A stretch of DNA of 11,941 nucleotides from JBBSUX01 sp038234045 (GTDB lineage Bacteria > Pseudomonadota > Gammaproteobacteria > Burkholderiales > Burkholderiaceae_C), in contig JBBSUX010000088.1 in assembly GCA_038234045.1 (NCBI GenBank), positions 1 to 11,941 of the forward strand, given 5' to 3'. The notes below the pieces were generated by a model. The model was not told where the DNA came from and made no database searches. It saw only the letters and a program-made list of their open reading frames with translations. Positions 1 through 6,207 of the stretch are shown piece by piece. The position numbers and the translations under genes are program-made. Positions within the stretch are counted from its first letter, which is position 1. Each line of letters opens with the position of its first letter.

Positions 1-228
1 ACCGGCTTGCGCTGCCTGCGCGTTATCCACGGAAAGGGTTTGGGTTCACCCGGAAAGACGCCCGTGCTCAAGGGCCGTGTGCAGGGCTGGCTGATCCAGA
101 AGAACGAGGTGCTGGCCTTCGTACAAGCCCGGCCAACCCAGGGCGGCGCCGGCGCGCTGGTGGTTTTGTTGCGCCCAAGCAGACCCCGAAATTCTCAACG
201 AAATAGGGCTATAGCGCTTTATCCATAA
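1..228 (+). CDS. Smr-domain protein, C-terminal part (partial at 5' end)
   Basis: The reading frame is open from base 1, so only about the last 75 residues are present. They match the C-terminal half of an Smr (small MutS-related) domain: the hallmark HGKG loop follows the strand LRVI, then come GSPGKTPVLK, a WL helix, and the closing GGAGALVVLLR strand. Stand-alone Smr proteins of this class are predicted nucleases acting on DNA or RNA; the HGKG segment lies at the active centre. The domain should end near LVVLLR, but the frame runs on for about 17 more residues (PSRPRNSQRNRAIALYP). The last residues and the TAA stop at 226-228 are encoded by intergenic repeat copy A, so the tail is probably acquired rather than functional. 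The family is clear; the exact cellular role is not. The next gene is convergent. Confidence 0.85.
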   Translation, partial: TGLRCLRVIHGKGLGSPGKTPVLKGRVQGWLIQKNEVLAFVQARPTQGGAGALVVLLRPSRPRNSQRNRAIALYP

Positions 229-245
229 GCGCTATTAGCTATTCA
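201..245 (+). repeat. Palindromic intergenic repeat, copy A
   Basis: A perfect 9-bp stem ATAGCGCTT (211-219) / AAGCGCTAT (227-235) encloses the 7-nt loop TATCCAT. Imperfect pairing continues outward (AATAG... with ...AGCTATT). By hand count it matches copy B at 32 of 40 positions and the reverse complement of copy C at 31 of 40, without gaps. It lies between the convergent smr and haemoglobin genes and supplies the smr stop codon. A hairpin here could end transcription from either side, though the T-tracts are weak. Confidence 0.75.
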
Positions 246-284
246 TTCGATACCGATCCGCAGCACGATTGACAGGCCTATCGG

Positions 285-725
285 TCAGGCGCCGGCGCGG
301 TTGCGCATCCAGTCTGCGGTCTGGAAAAAACTCTTTTCCAGGCGCTCCCGCACTGCGTCCGACACGCCCGTTTCGCGCATCGCTTGCGCCATGCAAGCCA
401 GCCATTGGTCGCGCTCGGCAATCCCGATGGAAAACGGCAAATGGCGTGCCCGCAACATCGGATTGCCCACCCGCTCGAGGTAGAGCTGCGGCCCGCCCAT
501 CCAGCCGCACAGGAACCAGAACAACCGCTCCCGCGCATGCTCCAGCGTGTTGCCGTGCACCGAGCGAAGCAGCGCGTAATGCGGTTCGACATCCATCAGA
601 TCGTAGAAGCGCTCGACCAGCGCATGGACACGCTCCTCGCCGCCGATGCGATCGAAAGGTTTGGCGCTGGCTTCGGAACTAGCGGCAGTGGTAATTGTTG
701 TGGTGGTGTCGTCGTCGATGGTCAT
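285..725 (-). CDS. Group II (O-type) truncated haemoglobin
   Basis: A 146-residue 2-on-2 globin that would bind haem and O2 or NO in the cytoplasm. In the ATG-started protein, the B-helix FYDLM gives Tyr41 (B10), RARHLPF gives the proximal His95 (F8), and RDQW gives Trp108 (G8), the residue that marks group II. The stretch FWFLCGWMGGPQLYLERVG (about 69-87) is characteristic. The family is usually about 130 residues; the extra is an acidic, Thr-rich N-terminus (DDDTTTTITT). An in-frame GTG at 747-749 would add 8 residues. Neither start has a good Shine-Dalgarno sequence, so I prefer the ATG. Proposed family roles are O2 delivery, NO detoxification or redox chemistry; nothing here separates them. 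The gene stands alone, convergent with smr and divergent from the thioredoxin gene. Confidence 0.92.
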   Translation of the reverse strand: MTIDDDTTTTITTAASSEASAKPFDRIGGEERVHALVERFYDLMDVEPHYALLRSVHGNTLEHARERLFWFLCGWMGGPQLYLERVGNPMLRARHLPFSIGIAERDQWLACMAQAMRETGVSDAVRERLEKSFFQTADWMRNRAGA

Positions 726-749
726 GCTTGAAGTGAGTCCGTTGGACAC

Positions 750-1106
750 TCAATGAATAGCGCGCGGCGCTTTTAAGTCGTGCTTTGGCGGTGCCTGGGC
801 GATACCGAAGTATCCCCCTGCGCCCGGCGCGCCGCTGGGGCGTATGGACTCAGACTTGCTACAGGCCGGAAGTTTCAGTAAGAAATTGCATAAGAAAAGT
901 CCTTCTACTGCAATACTGCGAAGCGCAACAAGCTACCTTTTAAATAGCAATCGTCATCTCATGTTGCAGGCTGGGCGCCGCAGCGTTCTAGACTTGAGTT
1001 CACGCCTTCCGGGCGTGGCTGCTCGCATCGCGGCAGATTCATTGATTCGCAAGCGCAGCAATCCCATTTACTCAACGCCGGACGCGGCGCACGCATTCCA
1101 GTTGCC
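750..1106. other. Gene-free divergent intergenic region
   Basis: This 357-bp stretch separates the haemoglobin gene (-) from the thioredoxin gene (+), so it should hold promoters for both. I see no convincing -35/-10 pair. TTGATT at 1042-1047 with CATTTA at 1065-1070 is a weak candidate for the plus-strand operon. A 282-nt frame at 844-1125 has no recognisable product and runs into the thioredoxin start. The only structured element is the degenerate repeat copy D at 895-950. A GC-rich self-complementary GGCGCGCC-type segment near 815-840 is unexplained. Confidence 0.5.
895..950 (+). repeat. Degenerate copy D of the palindromic repeat
   Basis: Laid without gaps on the reverse complement of copy C, about 32 of 56 positions agree by hand count. 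The best agreement is at the right end, where AAGCGC, an AGC-type block and TTAAATAGCAA keep the same spacing. The left arm has lost the GCGCTT needed for pairing, so the hairpin is broken. I read it as an old, decayed copy. Confidence 0.45.
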
Positions 1107-1445
1107 ATGCCTTTTCTTCCTGTAGACCCAGCTCCCACTCGTGAAGCCATCGAAGCCATGCCCGGCGTCACCTTGATTGAATTCGGCACTTCCTGGTGCG
1201 GCTACTGCCAAGCGGCCCGGCCCCACATCGATGCCGCGCTCGCCGACATCAAGGCGACGCTGCGTCACATCCAGGTGGAAGACGGCAAAGGCCGCCCGCT
1301 CGGCCGCACTTTCGGGGTCAAGCTCTGGCCCACTTTAGTGATGCTGCACAACGGTGCTGAGGTGGCGCGGGTGGTGCGGCCCGCCTCCGCCCAGGCGGTG
1401 CGTGACATGCTTGCTGCGCCCGGCGGCGCCGCTGGCAACGCCTGA
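1107..1445 (+). CDS. Thioredoxin-like thiol-disulfide protein (WCGYC)
   Basis: A 112-residue single-domain thioredoxin fold. The strand VTLIEFGTSW leads into the redox motif W30-C31-G-Y-C34, and the cis-proline is Pro75 in LWPTLVM. The length is normal for thioredoxin. The active site is CGYC instead of the CGPC of canonical thioredoxins, which suggests a different redox potential or partner. No signal peptide is visible, so it should be cytoplasmic. The ATG at 1107 begins MPFLPVDPAP; no strong Shine-Dalgarno sequence precedes it. The stop lies 15 nt before the CDF exporter gene, so the two are probably co-transcribed. Likely role: reducing or sensing disulfides in an unidentified partner. 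The fold is certain, the substrate unknown. Confidence 0.88.
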   Translation: MPFLPVDPAPTREAIEAMPGVTLIEFGTSWCGYCQAARPHIDAALADIKATLRHIQVEDGKGRPLGRTFGVKLWPTLVMLHNGAEVARVVRPASAQAVRDMLAAPGGAAGNA

Positions 1446-1460
1446 TCACGGGGAATCAGC

Positions 1461-2399
1461 ATGGCTGAAAAACACGAATCCAACATCGCGCTCTACGGCG
1501 CCATCATTGCCAATGTGGCGATCGCAATCACCAAGTTCATCGTTGCCGGTGTTACCGGCAGCTCCGCGATGCTCTCCGAAGGAGTCCACTCGGCCGTAGA
1601 CACCGTCAACGATGTGCTGCTGCTGGTGGGCAAGCACCTGAGCAAGCGGCCCGCCACGCCCGAGCATCCCTTCGGACACGGCAAGGAGTTGTACTTCTGG
1701 AGCCTGATCGTCGCCGTGCTGATCTTTGGGCTGGGTGGTGGAATTTCGCTGTATGAAGGTGTGCAGCACATTCTCAACCCCGAGACACTGACCGATCCGT
1801 TCTGGAACTACGTGGTGCTGGCGTCCGCTGCGCTGTTCGAGGGCAGCAGCCTCGCCATTGCGCTGCGCCAGTTCCTGAAGAAGAAGCCGGCCGGTATCGG
1901 CTTCTGGACAGCCGTGCTGCGGAGCAAGGACCCGTCGAACTTCACCGTGCTGGCGGAGGATTCTGCCGCGCTCGCCGGTCTTGCGATTGCCGCGCTAGGC
2001 GTGTGGGGCAGCCATGCGTTGAACCGGCCGGAGCTTGACGGCGCCGCATCGATCGCAATCGGCATCCTGCTGGCTGGCGTGGCCGCGCTGCTGATCCGCG
2101 AATCACGCGGCCTGCTGATCGGCGAGGGCCTGAGCCCTCGCACCGCCGAAGCCATCCGCGATATCGCCAGGGCGCAGCCAGCCGTTGACGATGTGGGCGC
2201 CGTGCTGTCGATGTACCTGGGCCCCGACGAGGTGCTGGTGACGATGGATTTCGACTTTGCCGATGGCACGCTGGCCGACGACGCAGCTGCCGTCATCGAG
2301 AAGGTGGAAGCCGACGTGCGAAGCAAGTACCCGATGATTCGCCGGCTGTTCGTCGGCGTGGATACCGAGCTGTTGACGAAGAAGAAAAAGACGGACTGA
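1461..2399 (+). CDS. Cation diffusion facilitator (CDF) family metal exporter
   Basis: A 312-residue inner-membrane transporter. CDF proteins exchange divalent metal (Zn, Fe, Co, Cd or Mn) for protons, usually as dimers. About six membrane segments are visible, near residues 9-31, 36-58, 78-100, 115-135, 160-182 and 193-213, followed by a cytoplasmic ferredoxin-like dimerisation domain (about 220-305). Candidate metal ligands are His43 and Asp47 in segment 2 (EGVHSAVD) and Glu166/Asp167 in segment 5 (LAEDSAALAG). The loop HPFGHGK at 69-75 is typical. A His-Asp pair in segment 2 with an acidic pair in segment 5 differs from the DD-HD site of YiiP and resembles the SLC30A9-like branch, so the metal cannot be named. 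The tail is very basic (KKKK). GGGGA about 6 nt before the ATG may serve as ribosome binding site. Confidence 0.92.
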   Translation: MAEKHESNIALYGAIIANVAIAITKFIVAGVTGSSAMLSEGVHSAVDTVNDVLLLVGKHLSKRPATPEHPFGHGKELYFWSLIVAVLIFGLGGGISLYEGVQHILNPETLTDPFWNYVVLASAALFEGSSLAIALRQFLKKKPAGIGFWTAVLRSKDPSNFTVLAEDSAALAGLAIAALGVWGSHALNRPELDGAASIAIGILLAGVAALLIRESRGLLIGEGLSPRTAEAIRDIARAQPAVDDVGAVLSMYLGPDEVLVTMDFDFADGTLADDAAAVIEKVEADVRSKYPMIRRLFVGVDTELLTKKKKTD

Positions 2400-2454
2400 A
2401 AGCGATACGGCGAAGCCGTGGAGCCGACACCGCCCATTCTCGTAAATTCTTAAT

Positions 2455-2487
2455 AAAAAAGGCTTCAAGCGCTTTATCCAGAAGCGC
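2455..2487 (-). terminator. Rho-independent-like terminator formed by repeat copy B
   Basis: Read on the minus strand, downstream of the FtsX-type permease gene, GCGCTT (2487-2482) pairs with AAGCGC (2474-2469) across a 7-nt loop. A short outer pairing follows an internal mismatch, and then comes a run of six T (2460-2455). That is the form of an intrinsic terminator for the permease transcript. On the plus strand the same hairpin follows the CDF gene but lacks a good T-tract. Confidence 0.5.
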
Positions 2488-2511
2488 CATCAGCTTCTAA
2501 TTAAAGAGCAT
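2456..2511 (+). repeat. Palindromic intergenic repeat, copy B
   Basis: Same element as copy A: A-rich left end, GCGCTT (2469-2474), loop TATCCAG, AAGCGC (2482-2487), then CATCAGCT and the AT-rich tail TAATTAAA shared with copy C. It sits between the convergent CDF and permease genes, in a 153-bp gap that holds nothing else I can recognise. Confidence 0.75.
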
Positions 2512-2552
2512 TCAAAGCCCCTATTCTGCCGATGCTGTGAATCCGTACGGCG

Positions 2553-5075
2553 CTAGGCACTTGCCCGCCGCAGCGTCTCGACCACCGGTTGCCGCAGCAC
2601 ATCACGCAATCCCCACCAGCCCGCTGCCAATGCCAGCAGCGCTCCGGCAACTGCGCCGTACAGCGGTACCCAGAGCGAAGCTGTCCAGGTGAAATCGAAG
2701 GCGTATTTCGCCAACGCCCAGCCCACTGCCATCGCCACGCAGCTCGCCAGAAAGCCGGCGAGCAGGCCGACGCCTGCAAGCTCGGCGCGCTGTACCTGCC
2801 GCAATAGCGATGAACGCGCGCCCAGCGCACGCATCACGGCGAAGTCTCTCGCACGTTCTTCGCGGGTCGCGGTGACAGCGGCGAACAGCACCACCAACCC
2901 GGCGGCCAGCGTAAACGCAAACAGAAACTGCACAGCGCGAATCACCTGATCGAGCACCCGCTGCACCTGCGCCAGAGTGCTCGAAAGATCGACCGAGGTG
3001 ATGTTGGGAAACTCCCGCACCAGGGCGTTATCCAGCCCCGGAGCGGCTGTAGGCGCGCGGTAAGCAGCAAGAAAAGTCACCGGCAGATCGGCCATCTGCG
3101 AGACCGGATACATCGCAAAGAAATTGGCCCGCATGGAGCCCCAATCCACCTTGCGCAGCGAGGTGATGCGCGCATCCTTCTGCACGCCGCCGATATCGAA
3201 GCGCAGCGTATCGCCCAGCTTCAAACCCAGCGTTTCGGCAATGCCCTGCTCCAGGCTGATGGCGTTCTTCTCGTCGGGTGTCCAGCGTCCTCCAACCACG
3301 ATGTTCTGCGCTGGCTCTGTCGCGCTGTAGGAGAGATTGAATTCGCGATCCACCAGCCGCCGCGCGCGGCCGTCGGGATAGTCAGCGGGCGCGACATCGT
3401 GGCCGTTGATGGCCACCAGCCGACCGCGGATCATCGGGTACCAGTCGTAATCCTTCACGCCAGCGCTTTTGAGCGCACCCTGAAATGCGTTGCTCTGATC
3501 CGGCTGCACGTTGATGACGAATCGGTTCGGCGCATCCGGCGGCGTCGCCGCACGCCAACTGCCGATCAGGTCGGTACGCAGCAGCACCAGCAGCACCAGC
3601 GCCAGCAACCCAACCGCCAGGGCGCTGACCTGCACCACTGCATAAACCGGCCGGGCAGATATCTGCCGTGTGGCTAGCACCAGCCAGCGCGGCGCTGCGG
3701 TTTCGTTCACGCTGCGGCGCAGCAGCCAGACTGCCGCAAAGCCGAGCGCAGCAAACAACAGCACCGCTCCAGCGAAGCCGCCGACTGCGATCAGGCCGAG
3801 CGTGAGGTCGCTGCTGGCCGCCAGTAGCAGAGCTACGAAACCTGCGACGCCAATGGCCAGCACGCCGATGGAAGCAGGCTTCAATCCCCCCACATCGCGC
3901 CGCATCACCCGCAGCGGCGGCACGCGCGCCAGTTGCAAGACAGGAGGCAGCCCAAAAGCCAGCAACAAGGTCAGCCCCATGCCGAGACCGAAAAACACCG
4001 GCCACGGGCTGGGAGCCGGCAAGCCGCCCTGCACCAGTCCCGCTAGCAAAGCGATGAAAGCGAAGTGAACGATGAAGCCGATCACCACGCCCAGCACACT
4101 GGCCACTAGACCGACGAGGGTGAATTCGAGGAGGTAGCCACGCGCAATGGCACGCTGGCTCTGCCCCAGTACGCGCAGCATGGCGCAGTCATCGAGATGG
4201 CTGGCTGCAAATCCACGCGCTGCCAGCGCCACCGCCACCGCGCTCAGCAAGGCTGCGAGCAGCGAAACCAGATTGAGGAACTTGCCTGCGCGGTCGAGCG
4301 TCTGGCGCATCGCCGGCCGGCCGGTTTCCAGCGATTCCACATGCAGGCCGCGCACATCCGGGTTGACGGCGGTTTTGTCGGCAAATTGCTTGAAGGTCTT
4401 GACCTGGGCATCATTGCCAGCCACCGCGAAACGATAGGTCAGCCGGCTTGCGGGCTGCACCAGTCCGGTGGCAGCCAGATCTGCGACATTGATCATCACC
4501 CGCGGCGAAAAGCTGAGAAAACCAGTGCCGCGATCGGGCTCGATCGAGATCAGCCGCGTGATGCGAAAGGATTTGTCGCCCAGCTGCAGCGTGCTCCCCA
4601 GCTTGAGGCCGATGGCCGGTGGCAAAGCCGGATCAACCCAGGCCTCGCCCGGTGCCGGAACTTCGCGTGTGGCGCTGTCGGCTGCACCCGCGGCCGACAT
4701 CACCCGCATGGAACCGCGCAAGGGATAGGCAGCATCGACCGCCTTCAGTGCCACCAATTTGCTTGCGCCACCCTCGGCATCGTCAGCGCGAGCCATCGTG
4801 GGGAAGATGACATTGGTGCTGGTAGCGAGCCCGAGGTTTTTAGCCTCTTGCGTGAATGATTGCGGCGTGGGGTTGTCACTGACCACCACCACATCGCCCC
4901 CCAACAGTTGCCGTGCGTCTCGCGCCAGCCCGCCCTGCAACCGGTCGGCAAAAAATCCAACGGAAGTCAGCGATGCGACCGCGAGCATCACGGCAACGAT
5001 CAGCAGCCGCAGCTCGCCAGCACGCAGATCACGGCGCAGCGAGCGCCAGCCCATCGACAGGAATGTGGTGTCCAT
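2553..5075 (-). CDS. FtsX/MacB-type ABC transporter permease, duplicated
   Basis: An 840-residue inner-membrane permease with two FtsX-like halves. It has an N-terminal membrane segment (about 23-42), a periplasmic MacB-type domain (about 45-262), and a first FtsX core (about 265-390). Further segments lie near 402-420, 426-452 and 477-500, followed by a second periplasmic domain (about 505-705) and a last FtsX core (about 712-825). The half-motifs LDDCAMLRVLGQSQRAI (about 294-310) and REERARDFAVMRALGARSSL (738-757) mark the duplication. The architecture is that of YbbP-like permeases, which in E. coli pair with the ATPase YbbA and are thought to act on envelope substrates mechanically rather than as classical importers. 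AAGGTG at 5083-5088 is a good ribosome binding site 7 nt before the ATG. No ATPase gene is in the window, so the partner must be elsewhere. Confidence 0.9.
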   Translation of the reverse strand: MDTTFLSMGWRSLRRDLRAGELRLLIVAVMLAVASLTSVGFFADRLQGGLARDARQLLGGDVVVVSDNPTPQSFTQEAKNLGLATSTNVIFPTMARADDAEGGASKLVALKAVDAAYPLRGSMRVMSAAGAADSATREVPAPGEAWVDPALPPAIGLKLGSTLQLGDKSFRITRLISIEPDRGTGFLSFSPRVMINVADLAATGLVQPASRLTYRFAVAGNDAQVKTFKQFADKTAVNPDVRGLHVESLETGRPAMRQTLDRAGKFLNLVSLLAALLSAVAVALAARGFAASHLDDCAMLRVLGQSQRAIARGYLLEFTLVGLVASVLGVVIGFIVHFAFIALLAGLVQGGLPAPSPWPVFFGLGMGLTLLLAFGLPPVLQLARVPPLRVMRRDVGGLKPASIGVLAIGVAGFVALLLAASSDLTLGLIAVGGFAGAVLLFAALGFAAVWLLRRSVNETAAPRWLVLATRQISARPVYAVVQVSALAVGLLALVLLVLLRTDLIGSWRAATPPDAPNRFVINVQPDQSNAFQGALKSAGVKDYDWYPMIRGRLVAINGHDVAPADYPDGRARRLVDREFNLSYSATEPAQNIVVGGRWTPDEKNAISLEQGIAETLGLKLGDTLRFDIGGVQKDARITSLRKVDWGSMRANFFAMYPVSQMADLPVTFLAAYRAPTAAPGLDNALVREFPNITSVDLSSTLAQVQRVLDQVIRAVQFLFAFTLAAGLVVLFAAVTATREERARDFAVMRALGARSSLLRQVQRAELAGVGLLAGFLASCVAMAVGWALAKYAFDFTWTASLWVPLYGAVAGALLALAAGWWGLRDVLRQPVVETLRRASA

Positions 5076-5147
5076 GGCGACGCACCTTAGCGCAAAGGTC
5101 CCAAGCCACAGCCCGCAGGGACAAGGCGTGGTTTCAGATGCAATTTG

Positions 5148-5203
5148 TTGCTATTTAATTAAGTGCTAATGGCGCTCTCATATAAAGCGCTAGAGCCATA
5201 TTT
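5148..5203 (-). repeat. Palindromic intergenic repeat, copy C (inverted)
   Basis: The reverse complement reads AAATATGGCTCTAGCGCTTT, then GCGCC, TTAGCA and the tail TTAATTAAATAGCAA. It matches copy A at 31 of 40 positions by hand count, with most changes in the loop. The core pairing is GCGCT (5172-5176) with AGCGC (5186-5190). It lies between two minus-strand genes, PfpI-like and permease, upstream of the permease start, so it may contribute to or lie beside the permease promoter region. Confidence 0.75.
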
Positions 5204-5246
5204 CTTTATCAAATAATCAGTAAAGACGTCCGTTCGCGCGCAAGCG

Positions 5247-5270
5247 AAAACGCCCGGCGCACGCTGGGCG
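5247..5270 (-). terminator. Intrinsic terminator downstream of the PfpI-like gene
   Basis: On the minus strand CGCCCAGCG pairs with CGCCGGGCG (one G-T wobble) across a 2-nt loop, spanning 5270-5251, and is followed directly by TTTT (5250-5247). It lies about 58 nt after the PfpI-like stop codon. This separates that transcript from the permease gene further downstream, so the two same-strand genes are probably not one operon. Confidence 0.6.
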
Positions 5271-5328
5271 CGCCGGGGGAAGGCCGAGACAGAACACCTC
5301 TCAGCGTGAGAGCCGCAGCTCAACGCCT

Positions 5329-5889
5329 TCAGTGGGCGGTAACAGCTACGTCCTGCAGCATCTGCGTGGCGCGGGCAATGAAAGCTGGCAGATCCTCCGG
5401 CTTGCGGCTGGTGAGCAGGTTGCCATCGACGACGGTTTCTTCATCGACCCAGGTAGCGCCGGCGTTCTTCAAATCGGTTTTGAGCGAAGGCCATGAGGTG
5501 AGCTTGCGACCGCCGACAACGCCAGCCTCGATCAGCATTTGCGGGCCATGGCAAACCGCAAAAACCGGCTTGTCTTCCGCGAAGAAATGCTGAACGAACT
5601 TCACCGCTTCGGGGATGAGGCGCAGCTTGTCCGGATTGATCACGCCGCCCGGCAGCACCAGCGCATCGAATTTGGAGGGATCGGAATTTTCGAGTTCTTC
5701 GTCGACCGGCACTTCGATGCCCCAGTCGGTGCTGTTCCAGGCGCGCACCTTCGGGCCTTTGGGAGAGACGACCGAAACGGTGGCGCCGGTTTCGCGCAGT
5801 TTTTTCAGCGGCTCGGTCAGTTCGACTTGTTCGAAGCCGACGGTGGTGAGGATGGCAATCCGGGTATTGCTGAGTTTGGTATCGGTCAT
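5329..5889 (-). CDS. PfpI/YhbO-type DJ-1 superfamily protein (type 1 glutamine amidotransferase-like)
   Basis: A 186-residue single-domain cytoplasmic protein. It has the nucleophile elbow AVCHGP with Cys113 and His114, an acidic partner Glu20 in VGFEQVEL, the strand LVLPGG at 78-82, and the C-terminal block SRKPEDLPAF (161-170), all characteristic of the PfpI branch. Family members have been described as intracellular peptidases, chaperones and glyoxalase/deglycase-type enzymes acting on methylglyoxal adducts. These assignments are disputed and the sequence does not decide between them. The length is normal. AGGGAC at 5896-5901 is a clear ribosome binding site 6 nt before the ATG at 5889. 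A terminator follows at 5247-5270, so it is probably a single-gene transcript, plausibly stress-related. Confidence 0.93.
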   Translation of the reverse strand: MTDTKLSNTRIAILTTVGFEQVELTEPLKKLRETGATVSVVSPKGPKVRAWNSTDWGIEVPVDEELENSDPSKFDALVLPGGVINPDKLRLIPEAVKFVQHFFAEDKPVFAVCHGPQMLIEAGVVGGRKLTSWPSLKTDLKNAGATWVDEETVVDGNLLTSRKPEDLPAFIARATQMLQDVAVTAH

Positions 5890-6207
5890 AGAAATGTCCC
5901 TTTAATGAATGAGGCTTGGGAGAGCGCTTCGGTGCGGCAAACCGCTATCGCTGCGCATAAAAAACTACGTGGCCGATACGAAGCTCTGCCACACCAGCAG
6001 CGACCTGCCACGCAAAGAAAGGGCGGCCACGAACTGATGAACTCAGTGTGCGGAGCCGGTCGATGCAGCGCCTGTCGGCTGGCTGCGGCGATGGCTGTAG
6101 GCGCTGCCGCGCGTGGGCGTGAGGCGGGCCGCTACCTGCGACCAGTTGAGCCGGCTTCAGGCTCGAGGATCGAGCTGCAGCAGCAACGCGGGCGATGCTC
6201 TTTCGAC
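5890..6207. other. Intergenic region between mutY and the PfpI-like gene, no gene recognised
   Basis: This 318-bp stretch lies downstream of mutY and upstream of the PfpI-like gene on the minus strand, so it should carry the PfpI promoter and possibly the end of the mutM-GTPase-mutY transcript. Open frames cross it on both strands, including 5945-6211 (-), but none gives a recognisable or convincingly protein-like product. I see no clean terminator or -35/-10 pair. Its base composition is like that of the neighbouring coding DNA, so a decayed gene is possible. Confidence 0.4.

Noticed and set aside
844..1125. A 93-residue plus-strand frame in the haemoglobin/thioredoxin gap
   Set aside because: The product is unlike any family, it contains the decayed repeat copy D, and it runs past the thioredoxin start in another frame.
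1808..2437. A 209-residue Ser/Ala-rich frame on the minus strand
   Set aside because: It is antisense to the CDF exporter, has no recognisable domain, and overlaps almost the whole real gene.
3578..3606. Tandem CAGCAGCAC-like 9-bp repeat
   Set aside because: It encodes the Leu/Val membrane helix LVLLVLL of the permease on the other strand, so simple codon repetition explains it.
4197..4859. A 220-residue plus-strand frame inside the permease gene
   Set aside because: It is antisense to the first periplasmic domain of the permease and shows no motif or ribosome binding site.
201..5203. CRISPR array made of the dispersed repeats
   Set aside because: The copies lie 0.7 to 2.6 kb apart with whole genes between them, occur in both orientations, and no cas gene is present.
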